DNA of 64,000 nt from the NCBI GenBank assembly GCA_031277535.1, contig JAITMD010000005.1:310001-374000 (forward strand). The letters are read 5' to 3'. A program made the position numbers and the translations under genes. Of the stretch, positions 55,901 to 64,000 are shown in pieces. The notes under the pieces were generated by a model, which saw only the letters and a program-made list of their open reading frames with translations, did not search any database and was not told the DNA's origin. The stretch comes from Flavobacteriaceae bacterium. GTDB taxonomy: Bacteria > Bacteroidota > Bacteroidia > Flavobacteriales > Flavobacteriaceae. Position 1 is the first letter of the stretch. Every line of letters begins with the position of its first letter.

Positions 55901-56639
55901 GATTAGATACTAACAATAGAATTACCTTACAATAAAAATAATATCAAATTAATTGAAAAATGGAAAGCATTACATTTAAAGAACAACTCCTTAATGGCAA
56001 CCTTTTTATCAAATCCAAAAGAGTGTAATAATACAACTTAGACAACGATGAGAATTAATCAGATGGTTAAGCAATACTAAAATACAAGGAGAGCAAACAA
56101 TCTTTTTCTACCTTCCTAAGAATATCAGATATGATAAAAAACACAAAAGCTATTAAAGAGAATGATAGCTATTAGTAAGCAATTCTTCTATTAGAATAGA
56201 ATGATGCAAAGCAGCATTAGTTTCTTCAAACTAAATAACAAAATCCTATACGTTAATAAAATCCAAGAATAATGTTTCAAGAATGAAGCAATAAAATTAT
56301 TCCATACAATTATTGCTAAACCTCCCACCTATTATACACCACATTATTACCTAAAACTCCATTTTACCTTCCAAATACACAAGTCAATTTTGCGACTATT
56401 TGTTAAATTTTGTTTTTTGTTAAGTTAAAATGCGAATTAATAATACTGAACATTCTGCCTATTTTTTATAGTATTCTACTTTTTAAAAGTAAACATTAAG
56501 TTAATATTGCTTATCAAAAATATAAATTTTAAACATTATAACTGCTTTATGTCATTTTTGACACAATTTTTGTTGTTTTTAGGTTGTAGAAATTAAAATT
56601 ACTTTAGCTGTAATTAGAAAAACAAAATAACTACGATTT

Positions 56640-59600
56640 ATGAACAAGCAAAACAAACTTTTAGTATTGTTTTGTATTTTATCTATTGGTGCATTTGCCT
56701 TCACCCTGCAAAATACCTTTGATGAATACAGGACAATAATTAAGAATTACTTTGCCAATGAGGTAGCGTTCAATACAAGTAATTGTATAGCACCTACTGA
56801 TTTAAAAAGCAAAGATATTCACACCCTTGATTTTACTATTTATTGGCAAGATCAAAACAATATTGAATGGCAATATTATGTGCAACCTTTAGGTGGGCCT
56901 TTGCCTGATAACACAAAGGCTACAACCACGCAGTCTACAAGTCACATGATTACTGTAGATAATTTAGGTAATACGATTACTTCAAATACAGTTTACGAGT
57001 TTTATGTAAGATCTAAATGTGCAACTGGATATAGTGATTGGGTTGGACCTGTAACATTACAAACGAAGTGTTCTCCAATAAACACTTTACCTTTTACTGA
57101 AACATTTGACACAACTACTAATAGTGGAGTAACTCCTCCATTGTTACAATCTAATACAATAGCTTGTTGGACAACTGTTACTGCTCTAAAGGAGTACACT
57201 CAATTATCAGGAGCAAGTAAAGTGTGGAAAATACAAAGTAACGAAGCCTATTATACCAAATCATCAGGAAGTAATGATTGGTTAATTTCACCTACTTTTC
57301 AGTTACAAGCAGGAAAATTGTATGAACTTAGTTATGACTATAAAACAGGAAGTTACGATGCTACCTATGAAATAATGTTATCGCAAAACGGAACAGATAT
57401 TAGTCAATTTACTACACCTCCATTACAAGTAAAAACGACTAAAACCAGTACTAATTATACAAATGAAAGACATTATATTAATGGTAATTTAGGAAGTATA
57501 AATATTGGGTGGCATGTTATCACAGATGACTTTGCTCGTTTATATCTAAACAACGTAGTGATTAAAGAAGTTAATTGTGCTTCACCTACTAATATCAATG
57601 TATTTGATATAGGTACTACAGATGCTAAAATCAGTTTTACTGAGAATGGAAATAAAAACTGGGAATACTATGTTACTCCTTTGGGTGCTGGTAGTCCTAC
57701 TGGTTCTGGTTCAATAACTACAACTTCTACAATAACTATTACTCGCACAAATGCGAATGGGAATAATCTGCAACCTAATACAAATTATTCTTTCTATATA
57801 CGCTCAAATTGTGGAGGAGGAAAAACAGAAGCTTGGATTGGACCTATTAACTTTAGAACATTATGTGGCCCACAAGCCATTCCTTACTTCTATGGATTTA
57901 ATTCAGATGAAGATTTTTCTTGTTGGAAAGTAGTAGACAACAATAATGATTTTGATGGGTATAGTAGAAAATGGCTTCCTTCAAAACAAGAATTCTATGA
58001 AGGAAATCAAGCGATGTTGTATAATCACTATGAGGGACCTCATGATGATTACTTAATTACTCCGTCTTTTGATTTAGATGCTACTAAAAAATATCGTTTA
58101 AAATTCCACTATAAAACGGGATCAAACAGAGGTACATATAGCCTTAAAATGGCCAAAAATGGTGCTGAAATAAACAATTTCAAAACAACATTATTAACTA
58201 AAAAGAATATTTCAGTTAATATTTGGACAGAAGAAAAAGTAATCATTTCTGGTGTTAGTGGAATAGTGAATTTTGCTTTCCATGAAGATGGTGGAATTGG
58301 ATCAAGCGGAATGTATGTAGATAATTTCTTCTTAGAAGAAATTGGATGTACAGACCCTACAGAATTAAAAGTTACAGCTATCGAAAGTGGTGCTGCAACA
58401 CTTTCATGGGTAGATCCACACGGAACTACTTGGGAATATTTTGTACAGCCTTACGGTAGAGGTCTTCCTAAAAAAGCAGGAACAATTACTTCTACTAAAA
58501 CTGCTAAAGTAACTACAGATTATAGAGGTAGAGCCTTAGAGCCAAATAGTGTTTATGATTATTATGTACGCACAATTTGTGGAAACGGCGTTACAAGTGA
58601 TTGGACAGGACCTGTTGCATTTACTACAGGTTGTTCTTCTCTAAACTTACCATTATGGGAAGGATTCAACTCTGGATCGCCTACTATCAATTGTTGGACA
58701 ATTGTAGATGGAAATGGTGATGTTAATGGTTCAGGAGATGGAAAGTGGAGAAAAAAAGACAGTGGTATGTATGAAGGAAACGGTGTAATGTCGTTTGTGG
58801 TTTACGATTATGTTGATGCTGTTAATTCAGACGATTGGTTAATTACGCCTACTTTAAACTTAACTGCGGGAAAAACATATCGTTTAAAATATCGTTACTC
58901 AGGATCTCACTATTCATCTCAAGGGAATAAAAACGCTAAATTTGATGTAGTGGCATCAACAAAAGGAACAGATCCAAAGGACTTTACTACTTTCTTATTG
59001 GCTGATCAGGATTATAAAACATCAGGATACCAACAGAAAACCATTTTTATTACAGGTATGTCTGGGCAGGTTAACTTTGCTTGGCATGCAAAAGGTACAG
59101 GAAGTATAAATCTTTCAATAGATGATGTTACCATAGAAGAAGTGGTTGGATGTAATGAACCTACAGATTTAGGTGTTGATAAAATTGAGAAAGACAATGC
59201 AAACTTATTCTGGTTAGATAACAGCAATGGGAAAAACTGGGAGTACTATGTGCAGCAAAAAGGAAATAGTAAACCTAAAACTACAGATAGTGGAGTTAAA
59301 ACATCAAGCAAAACGACAAATAAAGCAACTAAGGATGCAAAAGGTAATCCTTTAAAATCAAATACTGATTATGAGTTTTATGTTCGTACTGTATGTGGAA
59401 ACGGACAAAATAGTATTTGGACTGGGCCATTTGTATTTATCACTACATGTGATGTATACTCTACACCTTATTTTGACGGTTTAAATACAGACACAGGGTC
59501 TGATAGATGTTGGGAACTAACTAAATTGGATAAATCTTTTTATGCAAATACATGGGATGTTATTGGTAGTAATATGTATGAAGGTGATCAAGTATTGAAA

Positions 59601-62600
59601 TACAATAAATACGCCTTTGGAGATCCTGGTAAGGCTGATGCTTGGGCAATAACTCCAGCTATCAAAACAACAACAGATACTTATGTATTAAAATATCACT
59701 ATAAAACAGATGTAGAAAATAACAACTCATTCGAAGTTAAATTAGCGTCTAAAGGTACAGCTCCTACTGACTTTACAACTACATTGGTAGCTGAAAGAAT
59801 ATATAAAGGAGAAGTTTATAAAGAAGAAGTTGCCTTCTTCACAGGAGTTAATGGTACTGTAAATATAGGTTGGCATGCTACTTCGGAATTAGCTTCTACG
59901 ATTTATATTGACAATATTAGAGTTCAAAAAGTAGAGAATTGTGCTGAACCTTATGCGTTAAACATTTCTAACACCTCTGCTACAGGTTTTGATGTTGCAT
60001 GGAAACAGTTTGGAACAGTAGCTGCATGGGAAGTTATAGTTGTAAAAGCTGGTGAAAAACCAACAGCTACACCAATCGTTACCAAAACAGTAACAGGAAC
60101 TCCAGCTACTACCATAACAGGTTTGACTGCAGGAAAAGCTTATTCTGTCTATATTCGCTCTAAATGTTCAACTACTGATTCGAAATACAGTGAGTGGTCT
60201 GGAGCACAAGATGCAATTACTTTGTCTACGGCAAACGATAACTGTTCTGGAGCAATTAATTTACCAGTAAACTCAAACAGTGAGTGTAGACAAACAGTTA
60301 ATGGAACATTTTTAGGTACAACAAATAGTACAGTAGATATTCCAACTTGCCATAGTAATACGGGATTAAAAAATGATGTATGGTATGAATTTACAGCGAC
60401 AGCGACACAACATACTTTGTCTATTTTTAATGCAAAATCATTGACTTTAGCCAAGATTCCGAAAATTAATGGCGCGTTGTATGATTCTAATTGCAATAAT
60501 TTAACTGCAACAGCTCTTCAATGTTTTACATATGATGTAGAAACTGCAAAAAATTATATTGCATTCAACAATTTGACTATTGGTAACAAATACCTTGTTC
60601 GTTTAGGTTTAGAAAATAAAACAACAGAAACAAACATTGTTTACAATCTATGTTTAGGTACACCAAGCAGTATTCTTGTAAGCGAAGCAGGTACAAAATA
60701 TACGGTAGAGAAATTAATTAACGATGTGTTAGTTAAATCAAACTGTGACTTAGTATCTAATATAAAATGGGTTACTGGAACTAACTTTGGTGAAAATAAT
60801 GGTATTGGTTATTTTAACTCAAACAATACTTCTTTCAAATTCAACGAAGGAATTATATTAGCCAATAATGGTGTTAAATACGCTGAAGGTCCAAACCAAA
60901 AAGACCAAGGAACAGACACTAAACAGTGGAAAGGAGACAATGATTTACAAACTATATTGCATTTGAATGAAAGATATGAAGGAAACTACAATGCAACAGC
61001 TATAGAGTTTGATTTCACTCCTGTGGTAGACTCTTTGAAGTTTGATTTTATCTTTGCTTCTAATGAATATGGAGATTTCCAATGTGGGGTATCGGATGTC
61101 TTTGCTTTCTTCTTGACAGATTTAACAACAGATGACATGACGAACTTAGCGGTTGTTCCAAATACAAGTACGCCTGTATCAGTAACGACAATTAGAGATC
61201 GTAAATATGCGCCAACGCAAATGTGTGGAAGTTCAAATGAAGAGTATTTTGATCGTTTGTTTGGATTGCATGGTGAATTACCTGCAACAAGTCCAACTAA
61301 CTTTACAGGGATGACAGTTCCTATGACGGCTAAATCTAAAGTAATTCCTGGTAGAAAATACCACATTAAAATGGTTATTGCAGATTATGCAGATACTCGT
61401 GGAAGTTCGGCAATCTTCTTGAAAGCAGGAAGTTTTAATATTGGAAATCTTGACTTAGGACAAGACTTAACAGTAGAGAATGGTACTGCTATTTGTTATG
61501 AAGAAACAAGAACAATACAATCTGGAATTGATGCGAATGTAGAAGGAGTAGTTATTAATTGGTTTAAAGATGGAAAAGCAATTAATGGAGCAAATAAAGC
61601 TACTTTAGATGTAAAAGAAGCAGGAACATATAAAGTTGTTGCTAAATATGGTGAAGTAAAATGTGAAGTGTTTGGAGAAATTAAAGTAGAAATGTTCCCT
61701 ACAATTCACGATATTGTACAAAAACCAGCAACTATTGAAGTATGTAGAAATGTGATTGGTGGTACACAAATTATTGACTTAACTCAAGTAGAAGAAGCTA
61801 TGTTCAAGAGAACTACAAAAGCGAACTACAAAACAACTTATTATGTTGGAGCAAAAGATGGTCAAAAAATTGTTGATCCAGCTAAATACCAATCAGATAA
61901 TAAAACAAAAGAGATCTTTATCTTGGTAGAAGATATTAGAACAGGATGTACAGAATACTTTAGCTTCCAAACAAAAGCAGTACAAGGTACCACTCCAACT
62001 AAACCACAAGATGTAATAGCTTGTGATAGTTATGTTCTTCCTTCAATAAAAACAAATGAGAAATACTTTAGTCAAGCAGGAGGAAAAGGAACTTCTTTTG
62101 AAGTAGGAGCAGTCTTAAAAGCTGGAAACTATACATTGTATTTATTATCTGACAATGGTAATGGTTGTTATGAAGAGGTTTCGTTCTCTATAAAAATAAC
62201 AGAAAAGCCAAGATTACAAGAAGTTGAAGATATTGCATTAGAATGTTCCTATTATACTTTGCCAAATCTATTAGCTAATAACAAATACTTTGTAAAAGTT
62301 AATGGTAAACTAATTGAAGTAAAGGCAGGAACTACAATCTATGAATCTGGAACCGTAGTTTATGTGGTAGCTGAATCACCAGATGCAGTATGTAAAGAAG
62401 AAACGAGCTTTACGATTACTTATTTGGATTGTCCAATACCAAAAGGGTTCTCTCCTAATGGAGATGGAATCAATGACAGATTTGATTTAAGTAGCCATGG
62501 AGTAAGTAGTTTAAAAATATTCAATAGAAATGGTGTAAATGTTTATTCATTCGACAGAGGATATAAAAACCAATGGGATGGAAAAGATAAATCTGGAAAA

Positions 62601-62681
62601 GAATTACCTTCTGGAACATATTACTACATTATTGAAGCAAATGGAAAAACAAGAACAGGTTGGGTAGAAATCAATAGATAA
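56640..62681 (+). CDS. Giant T9SS type B-sorted adhesin with choice-of-anchor L domain
   Basis: This 2013-residue secreted protein has a signal peptide (VLFCILSIGAFAF) and alternating modules. Fibronectin type III-like domains (start marks at about residues 47, 322, 575, 847 and 1102) alternate with jelly-roll cleaved-adhesin/MAM-like domains ('DWLISPTFQLQAGKLYELSYDYKTG' is the block pattern, recurring four times). Then come a Cys-containing domain (about 1195-1345), a choice-of-anchor L domain (about 1353-1612), an Ig-like domain (about 1614-1690), further beta domains, and a type B sorting signal at about 1932-2013 ('FSPNGDGINDRF', 'LPSGTYYYII'). It is probably a surface adhesin. Its own cassette-type PorP/SprF partner is not adjacent. 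Confidence 0.9.
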   Translation: MNKQNKLLVLFCILSIGAFAFTLQNTFDEYRTIIKNYFANEVAFNTSNCIAPTDLKSKDIHTLDFTIYWQDQNNIEWQYYVQPLGGPLPDNTKATTTQSTSHMITVDNLGNTITSNTVYEFYVRSKCATGYSDWVGPVTLQTKCSPINTLPFTETFDTTTNSGVTPPLLQSNTIACWTTVTALKEYTQLSGASKVWKIQSNEAYYTKSSGSNDWLISPTFQLQAGKLYELSYDYKTGSYDATYEIMLSQNGTDISQFTTPPLQVKTTKTSTNYTNERHYINGNLGSINIGWHVITDDFARLYLNNVVIKEVNCASPTNINVFDIGTTDAKISFTENGNKNWEYYVTPLGAGSPTGSGSITTTSTITITRTNANGNNLQPNTNYSFYIRSNCGGGKTEAWIGPINFRTLCGPQAIPYFYGFNSDEDFSCWKVVDNNNDFDGYSRKWLPSKQEFYEGNQAMLYNHYEGPHDDYLITPSFDLDATKKYRLKFHYKTGSNRGTYSLKMAKNGAEINNFKTTLLTKKNISVNIWTEEKVIISGVSGIVNFAFHEDGGIGSSGMYVDNFFLEEIGCTDPTELKVTAIESGAATLSWVDPHGTTWEYFVQPYGRGLPKKAGTITSTKTAKVTTDYRGRALEPNSVYDYYVRTICGNGVTSDWTGPVAFTTGCSSLNLPLWEGFNSGSPTINCWTIVDGNGDVNGSGDGKWRKKDSGMYEGNGVMSFVVYDYVDAVNSDDWLITPTLNLTAGKTYRLKYRYSGSHYSSQGNKNAKFDVVASTKGTDPKDFTTFLLADQDYKTSGYQQKTIFITGMSGQVNFAWHAKGTGSINLSIDDVTIEEVVGCNEPTDLGVDKIEKDNANLFWLDNSNGKNWEYYVQQKGNSKPKTTDSGVKTSSKTTNKATKDAKGNPLKSNTDYEFYVRTVCGNGQNSIWTGPFVFITTCDVYSTPYFDGLNTDTGSDRCWELTKLDKSFYANTWDVIGSNMYEGDQVLKYNKYAFGDPGKADAWAITPAIKTTTDTYVLKYHYKTDVENNNSFEVKLASKGTAPTDFTTTLVAERIYKGEVYKEEVAFFTGVNGTVNIGWHATSELASTIYIDNIRVQKVENCAEPYALNISNTSATGFDVAWKQFGTVAAWEVIVVKAGEKPTATPIVTKTVTGTPATTITGLTAGKAYSVYIRSKCSTTDSKYSEWSGAQDAITLSTANDNCSGAINLPVNSNSECRQTVNGTFLGTTNSTVDIPTCHSNTGLKNDVWYEFTATATQHTLSIFNAKSLTLAKIPKINGALYDSNCNNLTATALQCFTYDVETAKNYIAFNNLTIGNKYLVRLGLENKTTETNIVYNLCLGTPSSILVSEAGTKYTVEKLINDVLVKSNCDLVSNIKWVTGTNFGENNGIGYFNSNNTSFKFNEGIILANNGVKYAEGPNQKDQGTDTKQWKGDNDLQTILHLNERYEGNYNATAIEFDFTPVVDSLKFDFIFASNEYGDFQCGVSDVFAFFLTDLTTDDMTNLAVVPNTSTPVSVTTIRDRKYAPTQMCGSSNEEYFDRLFGLHGELPATSPTNFTGMTVPMTAKSKVIPGRKYHIKMVIADYADTRGSSAIFLKAGSFNIGNLDLGQDLTVENGTAICYEETRTIQSGIDANVEGVVINWFKDGKAINGANKATLDVKEAGTYKVVAKYGEVKCEVFGEIKVEMFPTIHDIVQKPATIEVCRNVIGGTQIIDLTQVEEAMFKRTTKANYKTTYYVGAKDGQKIVDPAKYQSDNKTKEIFILVEDIRTGCTEYFSFQTKAVQGTTPTKPQDVIACDSYVLPSIKTNEKYFSQAGGKGTSFEVGAVLKAGNYTLYLLSDNGNGCYEEVSFSIKITEKPRLQEVEDIALECSYYTLPNLLANNKYFVKVNGKLIEVKAGTTIYESGTVVYVVAESPDAVCKEETSFTITYLDCPIPKGFSPNGDGINDRFDLSSHGVSSLKIFNRNGVNVYSFDRGYKNQWDGKDKSGKELPSGTYYYIIEANGKTRTGWVEINR

Positions 62682-62699
62682 CCCATCCTTATTAATAGA

Positions 62700-62734
62700 A
62701 AAAGGACACAGCAAATATGTTGTGTCCTTTTTTT
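62700..62734 (+). terminator. Terminator of the adhesin gene
   Basis: AAAAGGACACA (62700-62710) and TGTGTCCTTTT (62721-62731) pair around a ten-base loop and continue into T residues. It also faces the minus-strand PI-PLC-like gene and may serve both. Confidence 0.88.
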
Positions 62735-62739
62735 GTCTA

Positions 62740-63957
62740 TTACTTTTTATAATTTACTGGATTAATTCTAACCTGTTTTAAATGATCTGGTAATTCAACA
62801 AAATATCCTGATTGGTAAGGATTGTGTTCTTTTGAAAAAAAGTCTGTTGAAATAACTTGTGCTCCACTTGAAAAGGCAGCTTTAGCTCTTGTAAAATCAT
62901 TTACCTTTGCTTCATATGTATCTATATCAGATCTTGTTCTTACCAAATACCCCTGACGCACAAAATCTTTTATCTCTTCTTGACGCACTATTGCATTATC
63001 CAAAAGTAAAAAAGCTCCATAAGTATCAGTTGGTTTAGATTGAACAAACATAATTCTTTTCTCTAAGTTAGGTCTATTCTTAACATATACTGGTTCTTCT
63101 TGATTGACTCCGCCTGTAGAAGGAAGAAGCATAAATAACATTTTACCTCTTGATGCTGATAAAAGTGGCCAATTATTATTTAATACAGCCTCTTTTAATG
63201 TTTTATAATTCCCTCTTACATCATCTGGTGTAATTAATTTTTCTCTACCAATACTATTTACTATTTCTTGATCCAACAGATCAAATGCTGTTTCATCATA
63301 CTTTAATACTTCTGTAGAGTTTTTAAATAACGGCCAATTTGCATCTTTTGCTTCTATCATAATAAACAAAGGAATGTGCTCAGGATTGGACTCAGACCAA
63401 TTTTTGATTTGTTGTAATGCTAATTTTAATGTAGGGTATTTTGATCTAAAATCAATATCTGCCATATGCAATACTTTAAATCCTGATTTATCTAAATCTG
63501 TTGTATTATGAGGTGCTAAATTATTTACTCCAACACTCTTTAAATACTCATAACCTGCGGGTTTATTAAATCTATTTCCTGTAGGATCATAATAAACATC
63601 TAATTCTAAACTTCTCAAGCCATAATCTAACTGCTCGTTAAAAGAAGGGTGGTCATACATCAAACTTTCTTTAAAACTAATTGTATTGGGATGATATTCT
63701 TTAAAAAACTCTAATTGTTCTTTACTCATTCCTTCAAACATTTTTCCTTTGGACTGATCTATTATTTTTGATACATACTCTATCAAATTAGGATCTACTG
63801 GTTGTGCATAACTATTGTGCGTTCCTAAAACTTGTATTTGATTGATTTTTAAATTAGATGGTAACTTACTATCTTGTTTAGGTTTTACTTGACTATAAAG
63901 GGCAAGAGAAAACAATAGCCCTCCTACCACACAATATCTTTTTAAATACTTATTCAT
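62740..63957 (-). CDS. Exported PI-PLC-like phosphodiesterase (calcium-dependent type)
   Basis: This 405-residue protein has a signal peptide (VVGGLLFSLALYSQ) and a TIM-barrel phospholipase C-like domain. The N-terminal catalytic pattern is 'VLGTHNSYAQPV' (first His); then come 'GLRSLELDVYYDP' (Glu and Asp metal ligands), 'KVLHMADIDFRSKYPTL' (second His) and 'LFIMIEAKDANWPLF'. This order fits the PI-PLC-C1-like bacterial family. Substrates may be phosphoinositides or related glycerophosphodiesters. Its start overlaps the end of an upstream gene by 8 bases. Confidence 0.87.
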   Translation of the reverse strand: MNKYLKRYCVVGGLLFSLALYSQVKPKQDSKLPSNLKINQIQVLGTHNSYAQPVDPNLIEYVSKIIDQSKGKMFEGMSKEQLEFFKEYHPNTISFKESLMYDHPSFNEQLDYGLRSLELDVYYDPTGNRFNKPAGYEYLKSVGVNNLAPHNTTDLDKSGFKVLHMADIDFRSKYPTLKLALQQIKNWSESNPEHIPLFIMIEAKDANWPLFKNSTEVLKYDETAFDLLDQEIVNSIGREKLITPDDVRGNYKTLKEAVLNNNWPLLSASRGKMLFMLLPSTGGVNQEEPVYVKNRPNLEKRIMFVQSKPTDTYGAFLLLDNAIVRQEEIKDFVRQGYLVRTRSDIDTYEAKVNDFTRAKAAFSSGAQVISTDFFSKEHNPYQSGYFVELPDHLKQVRINPVNYKK

Positions 63958-64000
63958 TTTCTTCTATATTAGAAATCCAAACAGGCTCTTTAGGCCATTG
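63950..64000 (-). CDS. C-terminal end of an upstream gene (partial)
   Basis: A minus-strand open frame enters from the right edge, reads QWPKEPVWISNIEENE and stops at TAA (63950-63952), overlapping the first 8 bases of the PI-PLC-like gene. The ATG of the latter lies within this frame's last codons, a sign of translational coupling. Sixteen residues are too few to name a family. Confidence 0.55.
   Translation of the reverse strand, partial: QWPKEPVWISNIEENE

Noticed and set aside
55960..56030. 23-codon frame (starting MESITFKEQ) as the start of a degraded integrase
   Set aside because: The following sequence has stops in every frame and no recognisable recombinase residues, so the idea cannot be supported.

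Overview
The window is AT-rich DNA from a member of the Bacteroidota, almost certainly a Flavobacteriaceae and plausibly Myroides-like. The evidence is a SusC/SusD pair under an ECF sigma/FecR couple, proteins with type IX secretion (T9SS) type B sorting domains, PorP/SprF proteins, several start regions with a TAnnTTTG -7 box, and few Shine-Dalgarno sequences. I see no rRNA, tRNA, CRISPR array, intact insertion sequence or prophage. The genus is an inference.

Layout. 1-10.7 kb: tail of a Crp/Fnr regulator, then a minus-strand locus running sigma factor, FecR, SusC with an STN domain, SusD, a lipoprotein nuclease/phosphodiesterase (EEP fold) and a secreted NPP-type phosphodiesterase. This looks like a nutrient-uptake locus for a phosphodiester substrate. 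10.8-18.7 kb: hypothetical exported and membrane proteins (DUF1266, YcxB-like), a gene-free kilobase with a strong secondary-structure element, and an AraC regulator beside a Bcr/CflA exporter. 18.7-29.1 kb: a three-gene T9SS-type cassette (type B-sorted protein, PorP/SprF, PorE-like TPR/propeller/OmpA protein) present twice in the same orientation, with a CI/S24-like regulator between the copies.

29.6-38.7 kb: small lipoprotein, MsrA, LolD-like ATPase, a MerT-HMA fusion with a cysteine-rich partner, a TIGR02757 protein, the polyphosphate set SixA-Ppk1-Ppx, and a secreted amidohydrolase. 38.7-39.5 kb is gene-free and carries a (GAAA)9 microsatellite. 39.5-48.5 kb: a divergent LysR regulator facing mdaB-ygiN-aldo/keto reductase-cyclase, an orphan Phd/YefM-like antitoxin, unknown proteins, a GNAT and a catalase. 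48.7-55.5 kb: GlmM-type mutase, ACP phosphodiesterase-like protein, a CLC protein with CBS domains, and an HxlR-cysE-cysK operon with a dyad in its promoter. 55.5-64 kb: a 1.1 kb gene-free stretch with a second structured element, a 2013-residue T9SS-sorted adhesin, and a PI-PLC-like exported enzyme overlapping the end of another gene.

Shared themes are phosphorus handling (phosphodiesterases, polyphosphate, PI-PLC), surface protein export through T9SS, and redox/sulfur defence (MsrA, catalase, MdaB/YgiN, cysteine synthesis). Many operon ends have long, near-perfect hairpins.
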